Notes: generated by a model not told the origin, from the letters alone. 64,000 nucleotides of DNA from Clostridium sp. AT4 (GCF_001517625.2 NZ_LN999827.1:553429-617428), one strand, 5' to 3'. Positions 51,305-60,582 are shown, counted from the first letter of the stretch. A program made the numbers and translations.

Positions 51305-52897
51305 ATGAAAGCAAAAGTTATGAACGCCATGCAGAGCTTTTCCAAAGCTTTGATGGGCCCTGTTCTGTTCTTACCTATTGCCGGTATGCTCCAGGCTCTG
51401 TCTTCTGTAATGTGCAACACAGCATTTGTATCAGAGGGGGGTATCTTATATACAGCTGGAAAATTTATCAATGGCGGAGTCAGCGCAGTAATCGGCAATC
51501 TTGGAATCCTGTTCTGTGTAGGCGTCTCAATGAGTCTTGCAAAAAAGAAAAAAGCGGATGCCGCATTCGTATCACTTGTCAGTTATCTGATCTGGCTTGC
51601 AGCCAACTCTCGCTGGCTCAGTGTTGCGGGACTGATGGCGGAAGGTGATACTGCCAGCGCACTCTACGGTACAGGCCAGACGATCTGTCTTGGCTACCAT
51701 GTAACAGACATGGGCGTATTCCTGGGCATGATCCTGGGCGTAATCGTAGCCTTAGTCCACAACCGCTTTATTGACACTGAATTTAAGGGTGCCATGGCTA
51801 TGTATGGAAACAGCAAGTTCGTATTTATCGTGCTTCTTCCCATTGTATTAGTGCTGGCACTGGCAGCTGCCTATATCTGGCCTGTTGCAGCTGCAGCAAT
51901 CAATGCCCTCACAGGCATTATGGCAGGCGCTGGCGCATTTGGAGTATTCCTGTATGGATTTTTAAACCGTATTCTGATCCCTACCGGCCTCCATCATCTG
52001 GTATGGTCTCCCTTCCTCTATTCCGCAATCGGAGACAGCATGATCATTGGCGGAGAGCAGATCGTAGGCGCAAAGCCTGTTTTCCTGGCTCTTCTTAGCG
52101 ACCCTGCTGTTGCTTCCATGCCCGACTCTGCCCGATTCTTAACCTATGGACTTATGAAGACCTTTGGCGTCATCGGTGTTGCTCTGGCTTTCATCGCTAC
52201 TGCCAAAAAAGAGAAAAAGGCCGCCACAAAGGCTCAGGTTATCCCGGCCACACTTACTGCCTCTTTAGTAGGCGTAACAGAGCCACTGGAGTTTACCTTC
52301 CTGTTTGCAGCTCCCATGCTGTGGGTCATCTACTCTGTCATGGACGGACTGTTCCAGATGATCGTATATCTGTTAAATGTCCGTGTCTGTGCTACCAACG
52401 GCATTATCGACTTCCTTGTACTGAACCTTCCGGCAGGAATCGGACGGACACACTGGCCTATGTATGTAGTTGCAGGTCTGATTGAGATCGTTGTAATGTA
52501 TTTCCTCTTCCGTTTCCTGATCGTGAAATTCAACCTGAAAACACCGGGACGCGAAGACGGCGAGGATGTAATCGACCTGGCTGCCAATGCAGCAGCAGTA
52601 AAATCCCAGATCCGCTCCGGAAATAAAGCAGAAGCAAAGAAAGAAGCTGATGCTGAAACCGCAGCCCGCATCATCGAGGGACTGGGCGGACCTGACAATA
52701 TTGAAAATATCGGAAACTGCATGACCCGTCTGCGCGTAGAGGTAAAAGACGCCTCTGTTGTAAAGGATAAAGAATGGTTTGCCCCAACAGGAGCAGCTGG
52801 TCTTGTTGTAAAAGGAAATAATATACAAATTATCTATGGCCCTGTTGTCAGCAAAAAACGTTCCATCGTCGAAAAAGCCCTTGGACGTGAAGAATAA
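51305..52897 (+). CDS. PTS alpha-glucoside-specific EIICB component
   Basis: Imports and phosphorylates an alpha-glucoside such as maltose, isomaltose or a sucrose isomer. The 530-residue protein has an EIIC domain (about 1-415, ten hydrophobic segments; PTGLHHLVWSPF and GVTEPLEFTFLF are EIIC signatures) and a C-terminal EIIB domain with phosphorylated Cys in NIGNCMTRLRVEV. No EIIA is encoded nearby, so a shared EIIA is needed. Followed 29 bp on by the GH4 glucosidase. Confidence 0.9.
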   Translation: MKAKVMNAMQSFSKALMGPVLFLPIAGMLQALSSVMCNTAFVSEGGILYTAGKFINGGVSAVIGNLGILFCVGVSMSLAKKKKADAAFVSLVSYLIWLAANSRWLSVAGLMAEGDTASALYGTGQTICLGYHVTDMGVFLGMILGVIVALVHNRFIDTEFKGAMAMYGNSKFVFIVLLPIVLVLALAAAYIWPVAAAAINALTGIMAGAGAFGVFLYGFLNRILIPTGLHHLVWSPFLYSAIGDSMIIGGEQIVGAKPVFLALLSDPAVASMPDSARFLTYGLMKTFGVIGVALAFIATAKKEKKAATKAQVIPATLTASLVGVTEPLEFTFLFAAPMLWVIYSVMDGLFQMIVYLLNVRVCATNGIIDFLVLNLPAGIGRTHWPMYVVAGLIEIVVMYFLFRFLIVKFNLKTPGREDGEDVIDLAANAAAVKSQIRSGNKAEAKKEADAETAARIIEGLGGPDNIENIGNCMTRLRVEVKDASVVKDKEWFAPTGAAGLVVKGNNIQIIYGPVVSKKRSIVEKALGREE

Positions 52898-52926
52898 CTC
52901 ACTTGTAATCACTCAGGAGGTATATA

Positions 52927-54255
52927 ATGAAAACATTTAAACTTGTCATCGCCGGAGGCGGCAGCACCTACACTCCGGGAATCGTCAAAAGTCTTCTGGT
53001 ACAGAAAGACCGTTTTAAACTCAATGAGCTGGTTCTCTATGATAACAATGCCAAACGTCAGGAAGACGTGGGCGTTATCGTCCGCCATGTAGTAGAGATG
53101 TTTGATCCGGATGTAAAATTGACTCTTACCACAGACCCGGAAACCGCCATGACAGATGCAGATTTTATCTTTGCACAGATGCGTGTAGGACTGTACGCCA
53201 TGCGCGAACAGGATGAGAAGATTCCGTTAAGATACGGCGTAGTAGGCCAGGAAACCTGCGGCCCCGGCGGTCTTGCTTACGGCCTGCGTACCATTTACCC
53301 TATGGTAGAACTGATTGACTACTGCGAAAAGTATGCAAAGCCTACTTACTGGATCGTTAACTACTCTAATCCGGCTGCGATTGTGGCAAAAGCCACCTTC
53401 CGCCTGCGTCCTCATGCCCGCATCCTGAATATCTGCGATATGCCTGTGGCAATCGAGAGAAACATGGCTGAGATTCTGGGCTGTGACCGCCATGATCTGG
53501 AAGTAGACTATTTCGGCCTGAACCATTTCGGATGGTTCACCAAAGTGCGCCTCAATGGAACCGACGTAACAGAGGAATTAAAGTCCTATGTGGCAGAAAA
53601 CGGATATATGCCCAAAAATGAAAAGAGCGATGTAATGCACAGTGATCCCTCCTGGCTTCATACATATGCCAATTCCAGACATATCTGCTCTGCATTCCAT
53701 GATTATCTGCCAAATACCTATATGCAGTATTATCTTCTGGGCGATGAAGTGGTTGAAAGCAGCAATCCCAACCACACCCGCGCCAACGAGGTAATGGAAG
53801 GCCGCGAAAAAAGGATTTTTGATGCAGTAGCAGATTACCGCGCAGGAAAAGAAGTCGATCTGACCAAATTCTTTGGCGGCGTACACGGCGAATTTATCGT
53901 AGACGTAGCAATGAGCCTGGCCTTCGACCTGCGCAAGCGCTACCTTGTAATGGTAGAAAACAGGGGGGCGATTGAGAATCTGCCTGACGATGCCATGGTT
54001 GAAATTCCTGCCTATATTACAGACCGCGGAGCTGAACCTGTGCGTGTAGGTGAGATTCCTACCTTCTATAAGGGTCTGATCGAGCAGCAGGAAGCAGTTG
54101 AAAAGCTGGTAGTTGAGGCAGCCATCGAGCATTCCTACGAAAAAGCATTGATGGCATTTACCCTCTCAAAAACTGTCCCCAGCCTTCTGGTTGCCAAAAA
54201 GATCCTGGATGACATGATCGAAGCCAACAAAGAATTCTGGCCTGAGCTTCATTAA
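52927..54255 (+). CDS. GH4 6-phospho-alpha-glucosidase
   Basis: Hydrolyses 6-phospho-alpha-glucosides from the PTS, using NAD+ and a divalent metal in a redox-elimination mechanism. 442 residues: GGGSTYTPGIV (NAD site), ETCGPGGLAYGLRTI, NYSNPAAIVAKA, ICDMP (the alpha-specific variant with the metal-ligand Cys) and LNHFGWF (metal-ligand His). Matches the MalH/AglB/GlvA group. AGGAGG precedes the start. Confidence 0.93.
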   Translation: MKTFKLVIAGGGSTYTPGIVKSLLVQKDRFKLNELVLYDNNAKRQEDVGVIVRHVVEMFDPDVKLTLTTDPETAMTDADFIFAQMRVGLYAMREQDEKIPLRYGVVGQETCGPGGLAYGLRTIYPMVELIDYCEKYAKPTYWIVNYSNPAAIVAKATFRLRPHARILNICDMPVAIERNMAEILGCDRHDLEVDYFGLNHFGWFTKVRLNGTDVTEELKSYVAENGYMPKNEKSDVMHSDPSWLHTYANSRHICSAFHDYLPNTYMQYYLLGDEVVESSNPNHTRANEVMEGREKRIFDAVADYRAGKEVDLTKFFGGVHGEFIVDVAMSLAFDLRKRYLVMVENRGAIENLPDDAMVEIPAYITDRGAEPVRVGEIPTFYKGLIEQQEAVEKLVVEAAIEHSYEKALMAFTLSKTVPSLLVAKKILDDMIEANKEFWPELH

Positions 54256-54274
54256 ATCCTTTATACATTCAAAC

Positions 54275-54328
54275 AAAAGCCATACCAAACCCGCCCGTAT
54301 CCCGGCAAATGTTTGATATGGCTTTTTT
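54275..54328 (+). terminator. Terminator of the PTS/GH4 operon
   Basis: AAAAGCCATAC-CAAAC pairs with GTTTG-ATATGGCTTTTTT, leaving a long loop; T-run follows. Confidence 0.8.
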
Positions 54329-54343
54329 CATAAAGTTTCAACA

Positions 54344-54372
54344 TTGACAACTCTCCTATTACATGATATAAA
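54344..54372 (+). promoter_or_regulatory. Strong promoter with no gene attached
   Basis: TTGACA (54344-54349), 17 bp, TATAAA (54367-54372). The bases after the -35 (ACTCTC) match those of the tRNA-Lys copy 1 promoter. No protein start with a ribosome site lies in the 100 bp downstream before a terminator. Confidence 0.75.
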
Positions 54373-54378
54373 ATAGGT

Positions 54379-54486
54379 AGTTTATGCGTCTTTTTAATAA
54401 CGTATGCAGCCCTTAGTGATTTATAAAGGCGCGTTTAAAGGTCGGACTCTGCAGATCGTCAGCAAGCTGCGAAGTCGGGCTTTTTC
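54379..54486 (+). ncRNA. Candidate small RNA or dead tRNA-Lys locus
   Basis: A transcript from the promoter at 54344-54372 would end at the terminator 54439-54486, about 108 bases. The terminator and the preceding GGCGC-TT-AAAGGT match the 3' flank of both tRNA-Lys genes, but the roughly 60 bases where a tRNA should be (54373-54430) show no cloverleaf. Either the tRNA body has decayed or the cassette now makes a short RNA. A small ATGCGT/ACGTAT pairing exists in the body. Confidence 0.4.
54439..54486 (+). terminator. Third copy of the tRNA-Lys-type terminator
   Basis: AGGTCGGACTCTGCAG (54439-54454) and CTGCGAAGTCGGGCTT (54467-54482), then TTT. Arms differ from the other copies at several places, with most pairing preserved or replaced by G-U. 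Confidence 0.8.
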
Positions 54487-54534
54487 TTTTATGTGAATCA
54501 AAACCATACCCATCCCAAAGGAGGACTTCCCGAT

Positions 54535-55227
54535 ATGAAATATCTTCACCGCCTGACCGGCATTCTGATGGCATTCTGCCTGATGATCGTCCTGTTTATC
54601 ACCTCCATAGAAGCTGTCGTATACTGGACACCCGGATATTTTGAAAAAGAATACACAAAATATGAGGTACTTAAGGATCTTCCTGCCATGACCGTGGAAG
54701 ATCTGTTAGAAGTAACGGATGAGATGATGGATTATCTGCGGGGAGACCGTGAAGATCTTCATGTGATGACCGTCATGGACGGACAGGAGCGGGAGTTTTT
54801 CAATGCCAGAGAAATCGCCCATATGGAGGATGTTCAGGGACTGTTTCTGGCAGCCATCTCCATCCGGAGGGTATGTCTGGTTCTGTGTGCCTCTGCCCTT
54901 GTCTTTATGGCAGTTACAAAGGCTGATATGAAACGCCTTCTTCCTCCTTCCGTCTGCCTGGGAACCGGGCTGTTTTTCGGTCTGATCGCGGCCCTGGCTG
55001 CCATCATCTCCACCGATTTTACAAAATATTTTATTATGTTCCACCATATTTTCTTTAGCAACGATCTGTGGATCCTGGATCCGTCCACCGATATGCTGAT
55101 CAATATTGTGCCTGAAGGCTTTTTTATGGACACAGCCGGACGGATTGCATTTACCTTTGGCAGCCTGTCTCTTATCCTGTTTGCAGTCTGTCTGGCTTTA
55201 ACTCTGAAACACAAGCACCGCCCATAG
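54535..55227 (+). CDS. TIGR01906-like integral membrane protein
   Basis: Membrane protein of 230 residues, function unknown. Start at 54535 (MKYLHRLTG) follows AAAGGAGG at 10 bases. Segments: about 7-28, an extracytoplasmic loop of about 85 residues with YTKYEVLKDLPAMTVEDLLEV, then four further helices (about 105-125, 137-162, 165-185 and 205-225). WILDPSTDMLINIVPEGFF is characteristic of this Lachnospiraceae-rich family. Followed by dacA at 11 bp. Confidence 0.75.
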   Translation: MKYLHRLTGILMAFCLMIVLFITSIEAVVYWTPGYFEKEYTKYEVLKDLPAMTVEDLLEVTDEMMDYLRGDREDLHVMTVMDGQEREFFNAREIAHMEDVQGLFLAAISIRRVCLVLCASALVFMAVTKADMKRLLPPSVCLGTGLFFGLIAALAAIISTDFTKYFIMFHHIFFSNDLWILDPSTDMLINIVPEGFFMDTAGRIAFTFGSLSLILFAVCLALTLKHKHRP

Positions 55228-55238
55228 GAGTGTAACGT

Positions 55239-56822
55239 ATGAAACGACTTTTTCCCTTTTTTATATGCCTTAACCTGATTCTGGGCTTTACGCCTATTAC
55301 AGCTGCGGCAGCCGTTCCCTGGCCCACCGGCGTTTCCATTGAAGCAGACGGCGGTATCCTGATGGATGCTGACACTGGAAGCATTCTATATGGAAAAAAT
55401 GAAAATCAGGCCTATTATCCGGCCAGTATCACCAAAATCCTCACAGCGCTGATCGTACTGGAGGAATGTGAGCTGGATGAAATGGTTACTTTCTCCCATG
55501 ATGACGTGTACAATGTAGAGGCAGGAAGCAGCTCCGCAGGAATTGACGAGGGCGATGTGCTGACCGTCCGCGACTGCCTCTATGCTCTGCTTTTAGCCTC
55601 TGCCAATGAGAGCGCCAATGCTCTGGCCTGTCATGTAAGCGGTTCCAGAGAAGCTTTTGCAGAGCTCATGAATCAAAAAGCCAGGAGCCTGGGCTGTACA
55701 GGAAGTAATTTTGCCAATCCCAGCGGCTTAAATGACGAAAATCACTACACCACAGCTCACGACATGGCGCTGATCACACAGGAAGCCATCAAAAATCCTG
55801 ATTTTGTGGAAATCAGTGGCACACGCAGCTACCAGATGGCGCCTACCAAAAAAAATGCTGAGGGCGGCTATGTTGCCAACCACCATAACATGGTAAAACA
55901 AAATACATCTGTTACCTATCCGGGAGCCTTTGCCGGAAAAACAGGATACACCTCCCTGGCAGGAAATACCCTGGTAACCTGTGCCGAACGTGACGGTATT
56001 ACTCTGATTGCTGTTGTTCTGAACGGCCATCAGTCTCATTACCGGGATACAAAAGCTCTTTTCGACTTTGGTTTTTCCAATTTTCAGTCCTTAAAGGCCG
56101 CAGACCACGAAACCACCTACCGCTCTCTGGAAAATGACATGACCATTGCAGGAATGACCGCAAAGGACAGCATTTCCCTGTCCCTTGATCCAGACAGCCG
56201 GGTAATCCTTCCCAGGGAAGCCGTATTTTCCGATCTGACTCCCAGTCTGTCCTACGAACTCGGCCAGGATGCTCCAAAACATGCCATTGCCCGCATTTCC
56301 TATACCTATGAGGATCATGAAACAGGACAGGTATATTTGTGCACAACGGCTCAGGTTAACCGGATAAGTGCGCCGGATACGGTCATTTCTTCAGACGCCG
56401 CTCTCTCTGAGTCTTCTGATGCAGCCAATCTTTCGACGGCTCCATCGAAAGCATCGGTTCCATCTGAAACAGAGTCCCCCGATCCTGTCCTACAGATCCA
56501 AAGGCGCTCTGCACAGCCGGATGCTGCAGGTACGGAAGACAAAGGCACACTTTTTGGCCTTCCCCTGTGGCTGGCAGTCTCTCTTGCCGGCGGTTTTGCT
56601 GTTATTCTCGGCGCAGGAATCTTCCTCTTTCTTCATAACAGGCAGAAAGAACAGGAGGATCTGATGCGCCGCCGGCAGAGACGCTTAGAACGGTTAGAAG
56701 ATATGGGCTTCTCCTCCTCGGATTTTGATCAGATGCTGTCCAAAAAGAGAAGCTCTATACCCTCCTACCGCCCCCGCAGGCGGATAAAAGGGCGCTCGTT
56801 CCGAAAAAACCGCCGCAGATAG
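55239..56822 (+). CDS. D-alanyl-D-alanine carboxypeptidase (PBP5-like, S11)
   Basis: Trims the terminal D-Ala of peptidoglycan stem peptides. 527 residues: signal peptide (about 1-25), S11 catalytic domain with S63-x-x-K66 (ASITK), S121-A-N123 (SANES) and AGKTGYT, a PBP5_C domain, a Ser/Pro-rich linker (about 385-430), a membrane helix (LWLAVSLAGGFAVILGAGIF) and a strongly basic cytoplasmic tail. The C-terminal helix with long tail replaces the usual amphipathic anchor. Confidence 0.93.
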   Translation: MKRLFPFFICLNLILGFTPITAAAAVPWPTGVSIEADGGILMDADTGSILYGKNENQAYYPASITKILTALIVLEECELDEMVTFSHDDVYNVEAGSSSAGIDEGDVLTVRDCLYALLLASANESANALACHVSGSREAFAELMNQKARSLGCTGSNFANPSGLNDENHYTTAHDMALITQEAIKNPDFVEISGTRSYQMAPTKKNAEGGYVANHHNMVKQNTSVTYPGAFAGKTGYTSLAGNTLVTCAERDGITLIAVVLNGHQSHYRDTKALFDFGFSNFQSLKAADHETTYRSLENDMTIAGMTAKDSISLSLDPDSRVILPREAVFSDLTPSLSYELGQDAPKHAIARISYTYEDHETGQVYLCTTAQVNRISAPDTVISSDAALSESSDAANLSTAPSKASVPSETESPDPVLQIQRRSAQPDAAGTEDKGTLFGLPLWLAVSLAGGFAVILGAGIFLFLHNRQKEQEDLMRRRQRRLERLEDMGFSSSDFDQMLSKKRSSIPSYRPRRRIKGRSFRKNRRR

Positions 56823-56861
56823 CCTGTAAACTTTACTACACTGAGATAAGGACTTCCGACC

Positions 56862-57983
56862 ATGCTTCACTCCCATTCCCCTCTCCCCAGAGAACCATTT
56901 CATCTGAAACAGTCTGTTGTGGAAACCGTACGGACCCTTCCTACCACCATCATTTATATGGCAGCAGCAACTCTGGTTTCCAGCCTGATGTTTCATTTCA
57001 CAGACAATCTGATCAATGTATCCATTGTCTATATCCTTGCTATCATCCTTCATGCCCGCGCTACCAGCTGCTACGGCGCAGGCATTATCGCTTCCCTGTA
57101 CAGTGTCTTTTGGGTAAATTATGCCTTCTCTGTGCCCTACATGAAGCTGAATTTTACTCTCAGCGGCTATCCCCTTACCTTTTTCGGGATGGCATTTATC
57201 TCCTGTTTTACCAGCAGCATCTGCATCATGATTTCCCGCCAGACAAATCTGATCCGTGAGCAGGACAAAAAACTGATGAATGCAGAAAAAGAAACCATGA
57301 GGGCTAACCTTCTGAGGGCTGTGTCCCACGATCTGAGAACGCCTCTTACCACAATCATAGGCTCCAGCGTTGCCTGTCTCGAACAGCAAAATACCATGAC
57401 AGCGGAGGAACAGCGTCAACTGATTTCAAATATTGAAGAGGATGCTCAATGGCTCTTAAATATGGTCGAAAATCTCCTGTCCGTTACCCGGATTCAGGAT
57501 ACGGACGGTGCACCTGCTGTGGTAAAAACTGAAGAGCCCTTGGAGGAAGTCATTTCTGAGGCAGTCCAGCGATTTCGCAAGCGCTTTCCCTTGGCTGTGG
57601 TTCATGTAAGTGTTCCCGATGCCCTTATTATGGTTCCCATGGATGCAAAGCTCATTGAACAGGTCATCAATAACCTGCTTGAAAATGCCGCCTTCCACGG
57701 AAACAGCCAGGAGCCCATCGAATTGACAGCTGCCATTCATGATAAAATCCTTTCTGTCACGATCAAAGACTATGGAAACGGCATTGATCCCGACCGTTTT
57801 CCCACACTCTTTGACGGCGGAGGCGCCTGCTCTAACCCCAAGGGTGACGGCCACAAAGGGATGGGAATCGGACTTTCGATCTGTAAAACCATTATAAATG
57901 CACATGGCGGCTCCATTGAGGCTGCCAACCATTCTAAAGGCGCCATGTTTACTTTCACACTACCTGATTGGAGGGAATACTGA
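56862..57983 (+). CDS. Sensor histidine kinase, KdpD C-terminal type
   Basis: Membrane kinase of 373 residues: DUF4118 region with three to four helices (about 25-125), HisKA with H156 (RAVSHDLRTPLTT), and HATPase_c (NLLENAAFHG; GMGIGLSICKTIINAHGG). It lacks the large N-terminal KdpD and UspA domains of classical KdpD and is not next to kdpFABC. One base separates it from the response regulator. Confidence 0.9.
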   Translation: MLHSHSPLPREPFHLKQSVVETVRTLPTTIIYMAAATLVSSLMFHFTDNLINVSIVYILAIILHARATSCYGAGIIASLYSVFWVNYAFSVPYMKLNFTLSGYPLTFFGMAFISCFTSSICIMISRQTNLIREQDKKLMNAEKETMRANLLRAVSHDLRTPLTTIIGSSVACLEQQNTMTAEEQRQLISNIEEDAQWLLNMVENLLSVTRIQDTDGAPAVVKTEEPLEEVISEAVQRFRKRFPLAVVHVSVPDALIMVPMDAKLIEQVINNLLENAAFHGNSQEPIELTAAIHDKILSVTIKDYGNGIDPDRFPTLFDGGGACSNPKGDGHKGMGIGLSICKTIINAHGGSIEAANHSKGAMFTFTLPDWREY

Positions 57984-57984
57984 T

Positions 57985-58677
57985 ATGTCAACAAAAGCAA
58001 CCATTGTTATCATTGAAGATGAAAAAAATATCTGCAGCTTCATCAGCCGTATATTGGAACCCGAAGGCTACCGTGTTATCACATCTAACACCGGAAGGGA
58101 CGGACTGCAGCACATCAATTCAAACCATCCTGATCTGATTCTTCTGGATCTTGGACTTCCTGATATGGATGGACTGGATATTATCCAGAATGTGCGTATC
58201 TGGAGTACTACCCCTATCATTGTCATTTCTGCCCGTACCATGGAAAACAGCAAAGTAACAGCACTGGATATGGGCGCTGATGACTATTTAACCAAACCCT
58301 TTGGAACCGGAGAGCTCTTAGCCAGGATCCGTACTGCCCTGCGCCATGCCCAAAGAAGCCATACTCATACATCCCATCTGTATGAAGTCGGCGATCTCTC
58401 GATTGATTTTGAACGCCGTCTGGTAAAAGTAAAGGGTCAGGAAGTACACCTGACCCAGATTGAATATAAGCTGGTTTGTCTGCTGGCTCAAAATGCGGGC
58501 CGTGTTATGACCTACGAATCCATTATCACCAAAATATGGGGGCCTTATGCGGACAATGATAATCAAATCCTGCGTGTCAACATGGCCCATATCCGCCGCA
58601 AGCTGGAAGAAAATCCCGCAGAACCCCAATACATATTTACAGAAATTGGCGTAGGATACCGGATGCGGGAGGAATAG
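57985..58677 (+). CDS. OmpR/KdpE-type response regulator
   Basis: 230 residues: receiver domain with phospho-acceptor D55 (LILLDLGLPD), E11-D12 acid pair, and K in YLTKPFGTGELLARI; C-terminal winged helix (IEYKLVCLLAQNAGRVMTYE). Start at 57985 follows GGAGGG. KdpE-like signature RVNMAHIRRKLEENP. Confidence 0.93.
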   Translation: MSTKATIVIIEDEKNICSFISRILEPEGYRVITSNTGRDGLQHINSNHPDLILLDLGLPDMDGLDIIQNVRIWSTTPIIVISARTMENSKVTALDMGADDYLTKPFGTGELLARIRTALRHAQRSHTHTSHLYEVGDLSIDFERRLVKVKGQEVHLTQIEYKLVCLLAQNAGRVMTYESIITKIWGPYADNDNQILRVNMAHIRRKLEENPAEPQYIFTEIGVGYRMREE

Positions 58678-58722
58678 TCTTTCCGTTTCCGCAAACGTGA
58701 TAACTATTTTCCTTACTTCTAT

Positions 58723-58758
58723 AAAAAGTCTGCCCATCACTTCTTAGGCAGACTTTTT
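58723..58758. terminator. Bidirectional terminator between regulator and exonuclease
   Basis: AAAAAGTCTGCC pairs with GGCAGACTTTTT across a 12-base loop that holds the exonuclease stop codon. T-tracts are on both strands. Confidence 0.88.
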
Positions 58759-59696
58759 CTCTTTCTCTTATTATCTTCCCGTTTCTGAACCAGCAGTTCC
58801 AGCTCCTCTTCCGAAGCAGCCTTAACCGTCTTTACTCCATAGTAAAGCTCCCGCTCTGACTTCTTTACCCGGATCTTTCCCTTCATATATCCATGCTCCG
58901 GGCAAATCCCCATAGCAAAATAAAACCGCTGTCCGTAAGAAAACCAACGGATCTTTTTTCTGAGCATCCGCCGGCATTTGATGCATACCAAATCACTGAC
59001 CTCCTTATTCTTGATCAGCTCCTCTTTTGTCTCAAACTCTGCAGAAACAAATTTAGAATATTCCGGGAAAGACAGCCGATAGCTCTTTCCAGATTCAGGC
59101 AGCTGATAATAGTCCACAGACACATATGGTCCAAACCACTCCATATCTATTTTCCCAAAAATCTCTGCCGTATAGAGGGCGTCATTGAATGCCCGATGAA
59201 ATCCTCCCTCATCTGCCAAATCCTGCTCGCAAACTGCCTGATCCAAAGCTGCCCTGCTTTTGCCATCTCCATACTCCAGAGAATACAGCTTCTGTATATC
59301 GTAATACAACAGCGGTCTCTCAAAGGGAATTTCCATCCCATAGTAGGCAATATTCCGCTCCAGCTCTGTCAGATCCATAGGCCCCCAGGAGCAGAAACGG
59401 TATTCCTCCGGTCCGCACCATTCTAAAAACTCCCGGATTACCTGCTCAAAAGGCTGCCCTTCTCTCAGAAGCAGCTCCATCTCCAGCCCCGTTACTTCCT
59501 GTATCTTAAAATGAAGCTCCTCATAAACCTGTGGCTTGACCAGGCGGCGAAACTCCCCTATAGGCTTCCGGTTCTGATCCAGCTTCACCGCCCCAATCTC
59601 CACAATCTCAAACGGCAGGTACCTGTCTGAGCGCTCCTTCCCCTCGGGACTCTGGTTCCATTCCAGATCAAATACAATATAATTCATTTCCATCAT
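58737..59696 (-). CDS. DEDDh 3'-5' exonuclease (ERI1/DnaQ fold)
   Basis: 319 residues. Exonuclease domain 1-185: VFDLEWNQ (DxE), FCSWGPMDLTELERN (second Asp) and HRAFNDALYTAEIF (HxAxxD). The C-terminal part has a zinc-ribbon-like CIKCRRML...CPEHGYM and a Lys/Arg-rich end. It probably degrades RNA or DNA 3' ends; RNA versus DNA preference is not evident. Confidence 0.85.
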   Translation of the reverse strand: MMEMNYIVFDLEWNQSPEGKERSDRYLPFEIVEIGAVKLDQNRKPIGEFRRLVKPQVYEELHFKIQEVTGLEMELLLREGQPFEQVIREFLEWCGPEEYRFCSWGPMDLTELERNIAYYGMEIPFERPLLYYDIQKLYSLEYGDGKSRAALDQAVCEQDLADEGGFHRAFNDALYTAEIFGKIDMEWFGPYVSVDYYQLPESGKSYRLSFPEYSKFVSAEFETKEELIKNKEVSDLVCIKCRRMLRKKIRWFSYGQRFYFAMGICPEHGYMKGKIRVKKSERELYYGVKTVKAASEEELELLVQKREDNKRKRKSLPKK

Positions 59697-59809
59697 CCTG
59701 TCATTTTCTAGTGCGCCTGATGGGACTGTTCAGGCATTTTACTATCTTACCATATGACAGAGGATATGGAAAGGGGGGAAGTTAAAACAAATCCACCCGT
59801 TCTGGATCA

Positions 59810-60346
59810 TCAATAATTCTCCACATGGATCTCAAAGTAACCTTGAGGATGATTGCAGGCCGGACATACCTTTGGAGCACTCATTCCAACCATAATATGA
59901 CCGCAGTTGCGGCATTCCCAAACCTTTACCTCGCTCTTTGCAAATACCTCTGCCAGCTCTACATTTTTAAGCAGTGCTCTGTAACGCTCTTCATGATGTT
60001 TCTCAATCTCTGCAACCAGCCGAAATTTAGCGGCCAGCTCCGTAAATCCCTCTTCCTCCGCAGTTTTTGCAAAACCGGCATACATATCTGTCCACTCGTA
60101 GTTTTCACCCTCGGCCGCTGATTTTAAATTTTCTGCCGTATCTCCAATACCGTTTAATTCCTTAAACCACAGCTTTGCGTGCTCCCTCTCATTATCTGCT
60201 GTTTTCTGGAACAGAGCGGCAATCTGCTCATACCCCTCTTTCTTAGCCACAGAAGCAAAAAAAGTATACTTATTTCTGGCTTCTGATTCTCCTGAAAATG
60301 CAGTCCTCAAGTTCTGTTCCGTCTTTGTTCCTGAATACTTATTCAT
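59810..60346 (-). CDS. rbr: Rubrerythrin
   Basis: Peroxide-reducing di-iron protein for oxygen defence in anaerobes, 178 residues. Ferritin-like four-helix domain ([36 protein letters not shown] supply the ligands) and C-terminal rubredoxin-type domain with CRNCG and CPACN. Start at 60346 follows AAGGAG; an in-frame GTG 7 codons upstream is unlikely. Confidence 0.95.
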   Translation of the reverse strand: MNKYSGTKTEQNLRTAFSGESEARNKYTFFASVAKKEGYEQIAALFQKTADNEREHAKLWFKELNGIGDTAENLKSAAEGENYEWTDMYAGFAKTAEEEGFTELAAKFRLVAEIEKHHEERYRALLKNVELAEVFAKSEVKVWECRNCGHIMVGMSAPKVCPACNHPQGYFEIHVENY

Positions 60347-60456
60347 AGCGTTGCTCTCCTTCTTCACAATATTTATGTTCCTATTTTTGCCAGATTCTAC
60401 TGCATTTATTCCGCATTTTTTATGTTATGATGGATAGCTGAGAGCATGTACAGCAA

Positions 60457-60485
60457 CAAAAAAGGAACCACATTTCTGTGATTCC
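60457..60485 (-). terminator. Terminator of the rRNA/tRNA operon
   Basis: Minus strand GGAATCACA pairs with TGTGGTTCC, then TTTTTTG; just after tRNA-Cys. Confidence 0.85.
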
Positions 60486-60490
60486 AAAAG

Positions 60491-60561
60491 AGGCGACAAC
60501 CGGAATCGAACCGGTGATAGAGGTGTTGCAGACCTTTGCCTTACCGCTTGGCTATGTCGCC
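60491..60561 (-). tRNA. tRNA-Cys (GCA)
   Basis: Minus strand acceptor GGCGACA pairs with TGTCGCC; discriminator U, usual for tRNA-Cys; anticodon loop CTGCAAC gives GCA. Confidence 0.94.
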
Positions 60562-60582
60562 ATATTAACTTATATTATTCAA

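Noticed and set aside
56694..57419. 241-codon frame on the minus strand
   Set aside because: Antisense to dacA and the histidine kinase; no support on that strand.
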